From: RHKX01 sp041393495
GTDB lineage: Bacteria > Actinomycetota > Thermoleophilia > Solirubrobacterales > 70-9
Direction of reading: 5' to 3'
Length of the DNA stretch: 64,000 nt
NCBI GenBank assembly: GCA_041393495.1
Contig: JAWKKA010000012.1
Span: 1 to 64,000, forward strand
The notes beneath the pieces were generated by a model. That model saw nothing but the letters and a program-made list of their open reading frames with translations, was not told the origin of the DNA and did not search any database. This document shows positions 25,267-34,175 of this stretch, piece after piece. Position 1 is the stretch's first letter, and the number at the start of each line of letters is the position of its first letter. The translations under genes and the position numbers were made by a program.

Positions 25267-27063
25267 CTAGACGGCCACCCGCGCGACCTCGGCGATGCTC
25301 GTCAGGCCCTGGTTGACCTTGGCGAGGCCGTCCTCGCGAAGCGTCAGCATCCCCTCCGAGCGGGCTTGGCGGGCGAGCTCGGCCTGGGGGGTGTTGGCGA
25401 CGGTCATGTCCTTGAGCTCCTCCGACATCTTCATCACCGAGAACAGGCCGACGCGGCCGCGGTAGCCGGTGCCGGAGCAGCGGCCGCAGCCGACCGGCTC
25501 CCAGGCCTCGACGTCGGTGCCGACCCGGAACCCGGCTTCCTCGAGGGCCGAGCGTTCGAGGACGGTGCGGCGCTTGCAGTCCACGCACAGCGTCCGGGCG
25601 AGGCGTTGAGCGATCACGCAGTCCACCGCCGAGGCGGTCAGAAACGACTCGATGCCCATCTTCTGCAGCCGCGTGACCGCGCTCGGGGCGTCGTTGGTGT
25701 GCAGCGTCGTCAGCACCATGTGGCCGGTCAGGGCGGCCTCGATCGCGATCCGGGCCGTCTCGGCGTCGCGGACCTCGCCGACCATGATCACGTCGGGATC
25801 GGCGCGGAGGATCGACCGCAGCCCGGTCGCGAAGTCGAGCCCGGCCTTGCGGTTCACGCCCATCTGGTTGATGCCGGGCATCTGGTACTCGACCGGATCC
25901 TCGATCGTGACGATGTTCTTGTCGATGCTGTTCAGCTCCTGCAGCGCCGAGTACAGCGTCGTCGACTTGCCCGACCCGGTCGGACCGGTGACGAGGACGG
26001 CGCCGTAGGGCTGGTGGTAGGCGTCGGTGAAGCGCGACCGGGCCTCGCCGAACAGGCCGAGCTCGTCGAGCGAGCGAATCGCCTCGGACTTGTCGAGGAT
26101 CCTGATCGTCGCTCCCTCGCCGCGCTCGGTCGGGACGGTGACGACGCGGAGGTCGATCCGGCGGTCGTTGACGTTGACGGCGACGCGTCCGTCCTGGGGG
26201 AGGCGCTTCTCGGCGATGTCGAGCTCGCTCATGATCTTGATCCGCGAGACCACCCCCGAGACCATCCGGCGCGGGACCCGGGCGGCCTCGTTGAGGACGC
26301 CGTCGACGCGGAAGCGAACCCGCATGTCCTTGTCCTCGATCTCGAAATGGACGTCGGAGGCGCCCTCGTTGACCGCTTGGCCGAGGATCGAGTAGACGAG
26401 CTTGATGACCGGAGCGTCGTCGGCCGACTCGCGCAGCTCGGTCACGTCGCCGGCGGTGAGGTCCGCCTCCGCCTCGTCCTCGGAGACCGCCTCCGAGACG
26501 GCAGACTCGAGCGAGTTGAGGCGACTGATCAGCGCCTCGATGTCGACCTCGGCGGCGACCGCGACCCGGCAGTTGAGCCCGGTCATCATCTTGATGTCGT
26601 CGACCGCGAGGACGTTCGCCGGGTCCGACATCGCCACCAGCAGCGTCTCCGAGTCGACGTAGCCGACCGGGACCGCGTGGAAGCGACGCGCGGTCTGGAC
26701 GTTGACGAGGTTCGCCGCCCCCATGTCGACGTGGTAGATGTTGAGATCGACGTGATCGAGGCCGTAGCGCTCGGCGATCGCCCGCGACAGCTTGTCGGCG
26801 CTGAGGATGCCCTGCTCGACCATCAGCGCCTCCGGCGAGCGGGCGGCTACCCGCGCCTCGCCGATCGCCTGCTCGACGCGCTCGCGCGAGAGGTAGCCGA
26901 GCTCGACGACGACGTCGGTGACGAACCGGCCGCTGTGGCCGCGGGTGTGCGGCGCCGTCAGGCCGGGGGTGCCCTGCTCGGCGGGCTCGGGGACGAGCGC
27001 TTCGGTGCCGCTGACCGACGGGACCGGGCGGAGGTGCCCGTACCGGTCCTCCGGGGTGCTCAT
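25267..27063 (-). CDS. pilB: PilB pilus extension ATPase (GspE family)
   Basis: 598 aa from ATG 27063, which overlaps the aroE stop by 4 nt. An N-terminal GspE/MshEN domain (about 45-185: RFVTDVVVELGYLSRERVEQAI) precedes the ATPase core with Walker A GPTGSGKST at 360-368, Asp boxes (VTIEDPVEYQMPG; DPDVIMVGEVRD), the His box (GHMVLTTLHTND) and the tetracysteine zinc motif CVDC ... CGRC that marks PilB/GspE extension ATPases and is absent from PilT. N-terminal MshEN-type domains bind c-di-GMP in some homologues, which would match the riboswitch at pilA, but the required residues were not checked. An in-frame extension upstream overlaps aroE and is rejected. Confidence 0.96.
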   Translation of the reverse strand: MSTPEDRYGHLRPVPSVSGTEALVPEPAEQGTPGLTAPHTRGHSGRFVTDVVVELGYLSRERVEQAIGEARVAARSPEALMVEQGILSADKLSRAIAERYGLDHVDLNIYHVDMGAANLVNVQTARRFHAVPVGYVDSETLLVAMSDPANVLAVDDIKMMTGLNCRVAVAAEVDIEALISRLNSLESAVSEAVSEDEAEADLTAGDVTELRESADDAPVIKLVYSILGQAVNEGASDVHFEIEDKDMRVRFRVDGVLNEAARVPRRMVSGVVSRIKIMSELDIAEKRLPQDGRVAVNVNDRRIDLRVVTVPTERGEGATIRILDKSEAIRSLDELGLFGEARSRFTDAYHQPYGAVLVTGPTGSGKSTTLYSALQELNSIDKNIVTIEDPVEYQMPGINQMGVNRKAGLDFATGLRSILRADPDVIMVGEVRDAETARIAIEAALTGHMVLTTLHTNDAPSAVTRLQKMGIESFLTASAVDCVIAQRLARTLCVDCKRRTVLERSALEEAGFRVGTDVEAWEPVGCGRCSGTGYRGRVGLFSVMKMSEELKDMTVANTPQAELARQARSEGMLTLREDGLAKVNQGLTSIAEVARVAV

Positions 27064-27905
27064 CGGTTCTCTCGGATCGCTCTGCGCATGGACTCCACCG
27101 GCGGCTCTCGCCCGACCCAGATCCGGAACGAGTCGGCGCCCTGGCGCACCAGGACCTCGCGCCCGTCGATCAGGGTCGCCCCGCCGCTTGTGCACGTCGC
27201 GGCCAGCTCCGTCGGCTCGGCCCCGTAGACGAGGTCCACCACCAACAGTGGGGCAGCCAGTTGATCGGCGCGAAGCCGCAACGCCTTTAGATCGTCGCCC
27301 GGAGCCCGGGGGCCCGCAGCCCCCGTTGCAAGGCCGACCGATGTGGCGTTGACGAGGAGGTCGAACGGCCCGACGTCGATCGTCTCCTCCCGTCCCACCC
27401 CCTCGAGCGCGAAGACGCCGAGCTCGCGGGCGAGCTCGACCGCCTTCGACTCGGTCCGGTTGGCGATCGTCACGGCGGCGCCGGCGCCGTCGAGCGCCCA
27501 GGCGACGGCCCGCGCCGATCCCCCCGCGCCGAGCACCAGCGCCTCGGCGCCGGCCGGGTCGAACCCGGTGGGGAGCGCGGCGATCAGGCCGCTCGCGTCG
27601 GTGTTGTCGGCGCGGATCGATCCGCCCGCGAAGCTCAGCGTGTTGGCGGCGCCGATCGCACCGACGGCTGCCGAGCGATCGTCGGCGATCTCGTAGGCGG
27701 CGCGCTTGTGGGGGACGGTCACGTTGCAGCCGACGAAGCCGCGATCGCGGAGCCCGGCGATGCCGGCCGCGAAGCCCTCGGGGGTCAGGTCGATCGCCTC
27801 GTAGCTCCATTCGTCGGCGATCCCGAGCGCCGCGAAGGCCGCCGTGTGCATCGCCGGCGACAGCGAGTGAGCGACGGGATGGCCGACGACGGCGAGCCGG
27901 TTCAT
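27060..27905 (-). CDS. aroE: Shikimate dehydrogenase
   Basis: 281 aa, normal length. Shikimate-site motifs SLSPAMHT (residues 14-21), NVTVPHK with the catalytic Lys, and NTDASG with the catalytic Asp; NADP-binding GAGGSARAVAWAL and the Arg-containing ANRTES loop. It reduces 3-dehydroshikimate to shikimate in aromatic amino-acid synthesis, in the cytoplasm. It lies 11 nt after mltG and overlaps pilB by 4 nt, so pilB is co-transcribed with this housekeeping string. Confidence 0.95.
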   Translation of the reverse strand: MNRLAVVGHPVAHSLSPAMHTAAFAALGIADEWSYEAIDLTPEGFAAGIAGLRDRGFVGCNVTVPHKRAAYEIADDRSAAVGAIGAANTLSFAGGSIRADNTDASGLIAALPTGFDPAGAEALVLGAGGSARAVAWALDGAGAAVTIANRTESKAVELARELGVFALEGVGREETIDVGPFDLLVNATSVGLATGAAGPRAPGDDLKALRLRADQLAAPLLVVDLVYGAEPTELAATCTSGGATLIDGREVLVRQGADSFRIWVGREPPVESMRRAIRENR

Positions 27906-27916
27906 CGCCCGCCCCC

Positions 27917-29386
27917 TCAGCAGTCGGTCGGCGAGCCGCCCTGCGCCTCGCGGGCGGAGTTGTACTTCTCGGAAGCGGCGAGGAACTCGTCGTAGTCGGC
28001 GGTGAAGAAGTGCTTCCCGCAGGTCCCGGGCTTGACGACGTAGTAGAGGTAATCGACGTCGGCCGGAGCGGCGGCGGCCTTCAGCGAGTCGAGGCCGGGG
28101 TTGGCGATCGGGGTCGGCGGCAGCCCGGTGACGAGGCGGGTGTTGTAGGGGCTCTGGGTCTGAAGATCCGTCTCGGTCAGCGGCTTGTCGAAGTTGTTGA
28201 GGTCGTAGCGGAGGGTCGCGTCGATGCCGAGCGGGATGCCCTGCGCGAGGCGGTTGTAGATCACCGCGGCGACGAGCGGTCGCTCGTTCGCGACCATCAC
28301 CTCGCGCTCGATCATCGAGGCGATGATGACGACGTCGTACACCGTCAGGTTCTTCTTCCTGGCCGCCTTCAGGTCGACCTGGCCGATGTTGTCGTCGAAG
28401 GCGCTGAGCTGGTCGCGGACGAGATCGTCGACGCTCGCCCCCTTGGCGAGCTCGTAGGTGGCGGGGAACAGGAAGCCCTCGAGCGACGCGTCCTTCGGCG
28501 CGCCCGTCGCGGCGATGTCGAAGCCCTTCGGCGCCCTCGCCGTCGCCTTCTCGTAGCTGCCGCTGAGGCCGGCGTCCTTCGCGACCGTGGCGATCTGCGA
28601 GCGCGTGTAGCCCTCGGGGATCGTCACGTCTTCGGTCTTCAGCGTCGCCGGGCCCTTCGGAGCCGGCGGCTCATCCCCGCCCCGGGACACGAGGCCGTAG
28701 ATCGCGATCGCGACGAAGAGCAGCAGCGCGAGCGCGAGCAACCGCCGGAAGAAGTAGGTCTTGCCGCGGGCGGGCGGCGTCGTCGGTGGCGTCGCCGGCG
28801 GATGCTCGTCGGCGGTGAGCGCGCGAGGCCGGGGCCGGATCGGAGGCGGCGGATCGGAGGCGGCGAGCCAGTCGTCCTCCCCGCCGCCGGGACCGGCTCC
28901 TACCGCCGCCGTCGCGTCGGCCGGTGGCGGGCTCGCGGGCGCGGGGCGGCGCGATGGCCGCCGCGGCATCAGCTCCTCGGCCGTGTAGCGAGCCGGCTCG
29001 CCCGCTGCGGCGGGCGGCTCCGGTGCCGCAGTCGGATCGCCGGCGCCGGCCGCATCGGCGCCGGCCGCATCGGCGGCATCGCCGTCGGGAGGCTCCGCGG
29101 CCGGCGGGGGTGCCGCTCGCGGCCGGCGGAAGGGCGGCGGCTCCGGCGCCGAGGCAGGCGCCTGGCGGTTGCGCGCCCGCTCCCTGGTCTGCTCGAGCGC
29201 CTCCCGCCCCTTCGTGGCGGCATCGTCGAGCGCGCCGCTCACGCGCTCGCCGAGCGACTTGCGGTTCTCGGAGCGGGCGCGGCGGCGGGCCTCACGCTGC
29301 TGGCGGCGCCGCTCGCGCGCGATCGCCTCGGGGTCGTCACCGAGGAACGGGTCGATCGACAGCGGCCGGTCGCGCTCGTCGCTCAT
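27917..29386 (-). CDS. mltG: Endolytic murein transglycosylase MltG (YceG)
   Basis: 489 aa, longer than the usual 340 because of a roughly 200-residue cytoplasmic N-terminal region rich in Arg, Pro and Ala. A single membrane helix (RLLALALLLFVAIAIYGLVS, about 217-236) is followed by LysM-like and YceG domains. The catalytic Glu is in ASMIEREVMVANERPLVAAVIYNRL, with YNTRLVTGLPPTPIANPG later in the domain. MltG cuts nascent glycan strands at the membrane and sets their length. Gene order alaS-ruvX-mltG-aroE is common in Gram-positive bacteria. Its ATG overlaps the ruvX stop by 4 nt. Confidence 0.93.
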   Translation of the reverse strand: MSDERDRPLSIDPFLGDDPEAIARERRRQQREARRRARSENRKSLGERVSGALDDAATKGREALEQTRERARNRQAPASAPEPPPFRRPRAAPPPAAEPPDGDAADAAGADAAGAGDPTAAPEPPAAAGEPARYTAEELMPRRPSRRPAPASPPPADATAAVGAGPGGGEDDWLAASDPPPPIRPRPRALTADEHPPATPPTTPPARGKTYFFRRLLALALLLFVAIAIYGLVSRGGDEPPAPKGPATLKTEDVTIPEGYTRSQIATVAKDAGLSGSYEKATARAPKGFDIAATGAPKDASLEGFLFPATYELAKGASVDDLVRDQLSAFDDNIGQVDLKAARKKNLTVYDVVIIASMIEREVMVANERPLVAAVIYNRLAQGIPLGIDATLRYDLNNFDKPLTETDLQTQSPYNTRLVTGLPPTPIANPGLDSLKAAAAPADVDYLYYVVKPGTCGKHFFTADYDEFLAASEKYNSAREAQGGSPTDC

Positions 29387-29772
29387 CCCGCCGCCTCCCG
29401 GGCGAGCAGCCAGGAATCGAGCAGGTGCGCTGCCGCGAGCGAGTCCTCGGCGGCACGCGAGCCCGCCCGCCGCGAGGCCGCTGCCATCCGCGTCGTCAGT
29501 CGCTCGTCGTAGGTCTCGACCGGCACCTCGAGCCGCTCGCCGAGCTCGGCGGCGAACGCGCGGGCCGCGGCGGCCTGGGATCCCTCGCTGCCGTCGAGGC
29601 TGACCGGCAACCCGACGACGACGACCTCGACCCCGTGCTCGGCGACGATCGCCGCGACCGCGGCCGCGTCGGGCGGCTCGATCGGCTCGATCGGCCGGGT
29701 GATCGTCCCGCTCGGATCCGAGAGGGCACAGCCCAAGCGGGCGGCGCCGGGGTCGATCGCGAGGGCGCGCAC
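29383..29772 (-). CDS. ruvX: RuvX/YqgF Holliday-junction-resolvase-like nuclease
   Basis: 129 aa from GTG 29772, 4 nt after the alaS stop with GGAGG just upstream. RNase-H-like motifs: LAIDPGAARLGCALSD (first Asp), VVVGLPVSLDGSEG, and YDERLTT (third acidic site); a final Ala/Ser-rich helix ends in LLDSWLLAREAAG. The family resolves recombination intermediates and/or trims the 16S rRNA 5' precursor. A longer frame starting inside alaS is not used since it lacks homology there. Confidence 0.92.
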   Translation of the reverse strand: MRALAIDPGAARLGCALSDPSGTITRPIEPIEPPDAAAVAAIVAEHGVEVVVVGLPVSLDGSEGSQAAAARAFAAELGERLEVPVETYDERLTTRMAAASRRAGSRAAEDSLAAAHLLDSWLLAREAAG

Positions 29773-29776
29773 GGGC

Positions 29777-32410
29777 CTAGTGGCCTCCGCCGAGCGCGCC
29801 GACGACCGCTGCGCGTGCACTGTCAAGGGCCTCATCCACCTTGTCCGTGTGGCGGCCGCCGGCCTGAGCGACCTCGGGCTTTCCGCCTCCTCCGCCGCCA
29901 ACTATGCCAGCGGCGTCGCGGACGACGTCGGCCGCCGAGAGGCCGCGTTCGACCGCGGCGGGGCTGAAGACGGCGACGATCGAGACCTTCGTGCCACTCG
30001 TCGCCGCGAGCACGACCGCGGCGTCGCCGACCCGCGCCTTGACGTCGTGGGCGGTCCCGAGCAGCGACTTCAGATCGGCCAGCTCGCCGAGCGCGCCGAC
30101 GACGACGCCGATTCCGTCGATCGTCTCGGCGCCGCCGGCGAGCTCCACGGCGCGGCTTCCGGCTGCCTCGGCCCCACGCTCGGCGGCGGCGGCCTCGAGC
30201 TCGTGCAACCGGGCGGTCAGCCGCTCAGCGGCGCCGGCCGCATCGTCGCGGCTGCCGAGCGCGGCGGCCGTCCGGGCGAGCTCGTCGCTGCGCTCGCGGT
30301 AGAGATCGATCGCAGCGGGCCCGGTGACGGCCTCGATCCGACGGACGTTCGAGGCGCTCGATCCCTCGGACAGGATCGCGAAGATGCCGATCTCGGCGGT
30401 GTTGGCGACGTGGGTGCCGCCGCAGAGCTCGCGCGAGACCCCCTCGACCTCGACGACGCGCACCCAGTCGCCGTACTTCTCGCCGAACAGGGCCATCGCG
30501 CCGAGCCGCTCGGCCTCGCGGCGGTCCATCTCGATCGCGCGGACCGGGGCGCTCTCCTTGATCCAGCCGTTGACCCGCTCGCCGATCGCCTCGAGGTCGG
30601 CGGGCTCGAGGCGACTGCCGTGGGTGAAGTCGAAGCGGAGCTTGTCGGGGCGGACCGCGGAGCCGGCCTGCCTGACATGGGAGCCGAGCCGCTCGCGGAG
30701 CGCCGCGTGGAGCAGGTGGGTGGCGGTGTGGTTGCGCATCGTCGCGTGGCGGTCGAACCGCGCCACCTCGGCCTCGACCCGCGTGCCGGCCTCGGGGGCG
30801 GCCCCGCGCACCTTCAGGGCCTGATCGTCGCCGACCCGGTAGACGTCGACGACGTCGGCTTCGCTTCCGTTCCAGCGCAGCGTTCCGCGGTCGGCGACCT
30901 GGCCGCCGCCCTCGGGGTAGAACGGGCTCTCCTCGAGCTTGACGAGAAGCTCGCCGTCGCCGAGCGGCGCGGCGGCGGCGACGCCGGTCTGGGTCCGCAG
31001 GTCCGTGTAGCCGACGAAGCGGCTCTCGGGGGCGCCGGCGGCGAACCCGATGACGCGGTCGTGGGCGCCCTCGCCCGCGCCGCCGACGCCGCCGCGGCTG
31101 CGCGCCCGCTCGCGCTGCTGCTCCATCAGCTCCTCGAAGCCCGCGTCGTCGACGCTGAGGCCGCGCTCGGCGACGAGCTCACGGGTCAGGTCGTAGGGGA
31201 AGCCATAGGTGTCATGGAGCTCGAAGGCGTCGGCGGCGGAGACCCAGGACGTGCCGGAGGCGAGCGCTTCGCCGATCAGCCGCTCGAGGAGCTGGCTGCC
31301 GCGGTCGAGGGTGCGGCCGAAGCCCTCCTCCTCCGAGCCGACCCAACGCATGATCGTCTCGCGCTCGGCGACGAGCGCCGGGTTGACCGGGGCGAGGATC
31401 TCGATCGCCCGTTCGGCGAAGCGCCCGAGGTAGGGCGACTCGAGGCCGAGCACGCGGCCCTGGTGGATCGCGCGGCGCATGATCCGCCGCAACACGTAGC
31501 CGCGGCGCTCGTTCGAGGGCACCACGCCGTCGGCGATCAGCTGCACCGAGCCGCGGACGTGGTCGGCGATGATCCGCATCGCCCGGGTCGCGGTCCGGTC
31601 GCCACCGCCGTACTCACGGCCCGACAGCTCGGCGCCGAGGTCGACCAGCGGTCGCAGCAGATCGGTGTCGAAGACCGACTCGACGCCCTGCTTGATGGCC
31701 GCCATCCGCTCGAGACCGAGGCCGGTGTCGATGTTCTTGGCGGGCAGCTCGGTGAGCGTTCCGTCCTCGTGCAGGTCGTAGGCGGTGAAGACGAGGTTCC
31801 AGTACTCGAGGAAGCGGTCGGTGTCGTCGCCGGGGCGGTCGCCGGGGCCGCCGAACGCCTCGCCGCGGTCGATGTAGAGCTCCGAGCACGGGCCGCAGGG
31901 GCCGCTGTTGCCGGCCTGCCAGAAGTTCTCCGAGCGCGGGAGCTGGACGATCCGCTCGGCGGGGATGCCGCGCTCCGTCCAGATCTCGATCGCCTCGCTG
32001 TCGGGACCGAGGCCGAGCTCGTCGTCGCCGCCGAAGACCGTGACCCAGATCCGGTCGGCGGCGAAGCCGAACCCGTCGAGGGACAACTCCAACGCGAAGT
32101 CGATCGCCTCATGCTTGAAGTAGTCCCCGAATGCGAAGTTGCCGAGCATCTCGAAGCAGGTGAGATGGCGCGCGGTGCTGCCGACCTCCTCGATGTCGGG
32201 CGTCCGAAAGCAGCGCTGACAGGAGGTGAGGCGCGGCGCCGGGGGCGTCTCGCGGCCGAGGAAGTAGGGCTGAAACGGCTGCATGCCCGCCGTCGTCAGC
32301 AGGACGCTCGGATCGTCGGCGGCGGGGATCAGCGAGGCCGAGGGCACCCGCAGGTGGCCCCGCTCCTCGAAGAACGACATGTAGGTCTCGCGGATCTGCT
32401 CCGAGTTCAC
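29777..32410 (-). CDS. alaS: Alanyl-tRNA synthetase
   Basis: 877 aa from GTG 32410 (VNSEQIRETYMSFFEERGH). Class II catalytic core at residues 1-250, tRNA-recognition helices, the editing domain with zinc/active-site motifs HTATHLLH and CGGTHVANTAEIG, and the C-terminal DHHA1 domain ending with GGGGGGKPEVAQAGG. It charges tRNA-Ala and clears mischarged Ser/Gly. A TAGCCT -10 box is 8 nt before the GTG, so alaS probably heads the alaS-ruvX-mltG-aroE-pilB unit. Confidence 0.96.
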   Translation of the reverse strand: MNSEQIRETYMSFFEERGHLRVPSASLIPAADDPSVLLTTAGMQPFQPYFLGRETPPAPRLTSCQRCFRTPDIEEVGSTARHLTCFEMLGNFAFGDYFKHEAIDFALELSLDGFGFAADRIWVTVFGGDDELGLGPDSEAIEIWTERGIPAERIVQLPRSENFWQAGNSGPCGPCSELYIDRGEAFGGPGDRPGDDTDRFLEYWNLVFTAYDLHEDGTLTELPAKNIDTGLGLERMAAIKQGVESVFDTDLLRPLVDLGAELSGREYGGGDRTATRAMRIIADHVRGSVQLIADGVVPSNERRGYVLRRIMRRAIHQGRVLGLESPYLGRFAERAIEILAPVNPALVAERETIMRWVGSEEEGFGRTLDRGSQLLERLIGEALASGTSWVSAADAFELHDTYGFPYDLTRELVAERGLSVDDAGFEELMEQQRERARSRGGVGGAGEGAHDRVIGFAAGAPESRFVGYTDLRTQTGVAAAAPLGDGELLVKLEESPFYPEGGGQVADRGTLRWNGSEADVVDVYRVGDDQALKVRGAAPEAGTRVEAEVARFDRHATMRNHTATHLLHAALRERLGSHVRQAGSAVRPDKLRFDFTHGSRLEPADLEAIGERVNGWIKESAPVRAIEMDRREAERLGAMALFGEKYGDWVRVVEVEGVSRELCGGTHVANTAEIGIFAILSEGSSASNVRRIEAVTGPAAIDLYRERSDELARTAAALGSRDDAAGAAERLTARLHELEAAAAERGAEAAGSRAVELAGGAETIDGIGVVVGALGELADLKSLLGTAHDVKARVGDAAVVLAATSGTKVSIVAVFSPAAVERGLSAADVVRDAAGIVGGGGGGKPEVAQAGGRHTDKVDEALDSARAAVVGALGGGH

Positions 32411-32418
32411 GGCGGCCA

Positions 32419-32424
32419 AGGCTA
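32419..32424 (-). promoter_or_regulatory. -10 box (TAGCCT) ahead of alaS
   Basis: TAGCCT on the minus strand ends 8 nt before the alaS GTG, implying a leaderless or nearly leaderless transcript. Confidence 0.4.
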
Positions 32425-32470
32425 CGCGACCCGGACCGCGCACCGGAGCCGGCCCGCCGCTGCCCGACGT

Positions 32471-33934
32471 TCAGGCGATCGTGCCGTGACCGACGACGAG
32501 ATCGCCGTCGCAGAGCACTGCAGTCTGGCCGGGCGTGGCCACGCTCGCCGCGATACCCAGCTCGAGGTCGAGGCGGTCGTGCGGGCCCGGCCCGGGGGTC
32601 GCGGACCCACCCGCGATCCGGCAGGGCAGGGGGCGGGCGCGGTAGCGGAGCCGGACCGATCCCACCCGGGCCGCGGGCCGGTGCAGGACCGCGTCGCGTA
32701 CCCGGACCCGGGCGGTCTCGAGCCGCTCGGCCGCGCCGACGACGACCCGGTTCGAGGCGGCGTCGGTCGCGAGCACGTAGAGCGGCTCGGGCGCGCCGAT
32801 CCCGAGGCCGCGGCGCTGGCCGACCGTGAAGCGGTGATGGCCCCGGTGGCTGCCGACCACGTTGCCGGCCGTATCGACGATCTCGCCTTCACGATCGTCG
32901 AGATCGCCGTGGCGGGCGAGAAAGCCGGCCTTGCCGACGCCCGCGAGGAAGCAGAGGTCCTGGCTTTCGGCCTTGTCGGCGACGGCGAGGCCGGCGGCGG
33001 CGGCGATCGCGCGGACCTCGGGCTTGGTCAGGCCGCCGAGCGGGAAGCGGAGCCGCTCGAGCGCCTCCGCAGGCAGCCCGGCGAGCATGTAGGTCTGATC
33101 CTTGGCGCGGTCGGCGGCCGCGCTCAGGAGCGCTCCGCCGCCGTCGTCGGCCAGCCTCGCGTAGTGGCCGGTCGCCAGCCCGGCGGCGCCGAGGCGCTCG
33201 GCGATCCCGATCATCGGCCCGATCCGGACCCGGCCGTTGCAGCGGACGCACGGGTTCGGCGTCTGACCGGCCGCATGGCCGGCGAGGAACGGCTCCACGA
33301 CCCCGGCACGGAACGACTCGCGCAGGTCCACCGTCAGGTGCGGGATGCCCTGCGCCTGTGCCGCCGAGCGGGCGAGCCGAACGGCATCGGCCGAACAGCA
33401 GCTCCGCTCGCCGTCGTTGGCCGGGTCCGACCAGAGCTCGAGCGTGACGGCGAGGACGTCGGCGCCCCCCTCCCGCTCCCGGAGCGCCGCCACCGCGCTG
33501 TCGACGCCGCCGCTGACGGCGACGAGCACCCGTTCGCGGCCGTCGGCCGGCGGCGGCAGGATCTCCCCCTCCGCGCTCGCCACCGCCCGGCCGAGCGCCC
33601 GGTGGGCGGCCTCGGCGGCGAGGTCGGCGGCGTGGACCCCGACGGAGCTGAGCCCACCGAGCTCGGCAGCGATCGCGGTGGCGTCGAGGAGGCCGGCTTC
33701 GTGCAGGCTCGCGCCGTCGAGGAGCTCGGCGGCCGCGGCCGCGGCCGCACGCGCCGCGCTGCAGCCGCTCGCCGTGACGCGCACGCCGGCGACCCGGCCG
33801 CCCTCGAGCCGCAGCGCGACCCCGATCAGGTCCCCGCAGGCGGCACCCCCCGCGGTGCCGCGGGCCGAGCCGGGCAGCGGCGCGCCGACGCGCGAGGCGT
33901 CGTCGAGGTAGGCCTCGAAGGCGACCGAATCCAT
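32471..33934 (-). CDS. mnmA: IscU/NifU-like domain fused to MnmA tRNA 2-thiouridylase
   Basis: 487 aa against about 360-370 for ordinary MnmA. Residues 1-118 resemble an IscU/NifU scaffold: FEAYLDDASRVG, AACGD (Cys33), SGCSAARAAA (Cys58), then HAADLAAEA where the third scaffold Cys (HCSxLA) is Ala102. Residues 135-487 are MnmA: PP-loop SGGVDS (141-146), NPCVRCN (Cys229, Cys232), GHYARL, KAESQDLCFL (Cys328) and a C-terminal beta barrel with FTVGQRRGLG. MnmA makes 2-thiouridine at tRNA position 34. The fusion may deliver sulfur or an Fe-S cluster to the enzyme (inference). Start ATG 33934 follows a TACCCT box by 7 nt. Confidence 0.9.
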   Translation of the reverse strand: MDSVAFEAYLDDASRVGAPLPGSARGTAGGAACGDLIGVALRLEGGRVAGVRVTASGCSAARAAAAAAAELLDGASLHEAGLLDATAIAAELGGLSSVGVHAADLAAEAAHRALGRAVASAEGEILPPPADGRERVLVAVSGGVDSAVAALREREGGADVLAVTLELWSDPANDGERSCCSADAVRLARSAAQAQGIPHLTVDLRESFRAGVVEPFLAGHAAGQTPNPCVRCNGRVRIGPMIGIAERLGAAGLATGHYARLADDGGGALLSAAADRAKDQTYMLAGLPAEALERLRFPLGGLTKPEVRAIAAAAGLAVADKAESQDLCFLAGVGKAGFLARHGDLDDREGEIVDTAGNVVGSHRGHHRFTVGQRRGLGIGAPEPLYVLATDAASNRVVVGAAERLETARVRVRDAVLHRPAARVGSVRLRYRARPLPCRIAGGSATPGPGPHDRLDLELGIAASVATPGQTAVLCDGDLVVGHGTIA

Positions 33935-33941
33935 GCGCCGA

Positions 33942-33947
33942 AGGGTA
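33942..33947 (-). promoter_or_regulatory. -10 box (TACCCT) ahead of the mnmA fusion
   Basis: TACCCT on the minus strand ends 7 nt before the ATG at 33934; no ribosome site is present, which fits a leaderless start. Confidence 0.4.
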
Positions 33948-34058
33948 GAGGCGACGATGCCTGTGGAGTGTCCCGCGGAGCGCTCCACCCCCGCATCGGT
34001 CGGCCGGAGGCGGCGCAAGCCGAGCGTGCTCGCCGCCGGTCGCGGGCGCTGCCCCCGC

Positions 34059-34173
34059 GCGGCGGCGCCGGTCTTACGGCCGGGCCGCTGCCCCGCCGGG
34101 CGGGGGGCGCGGCGGCGCCGGTCTACGGCCGGGCCGCTCGCCCGCCGGACGGGGGCGCGGCGGCGCCGGTCCG
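34059..34173. repeat. GC-rich tandem repeat, about 49-bp unit, two full copies plus a part
   Basis: Units begin with GCGGCGGCGCCGGTC at 34059, 34109 and 34157 (periods 50 and 48). They fill most of the 241-bp gap between the mnmA start and the end of the thioredoxin-fold gene. Copies differ by small substitutions and indels. No gene lies in this gap. Confidence 0.75.
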
Positions 34174-34175
34174 GT

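Noticed and set aside
25267..27810. PilB start further upstream inside aroE
   Set aside because: The extra 249 codons are a shadow of aroE; the ATG at 27063 overlaps the aroE stop by 4 nt, as usual for coupled genes.
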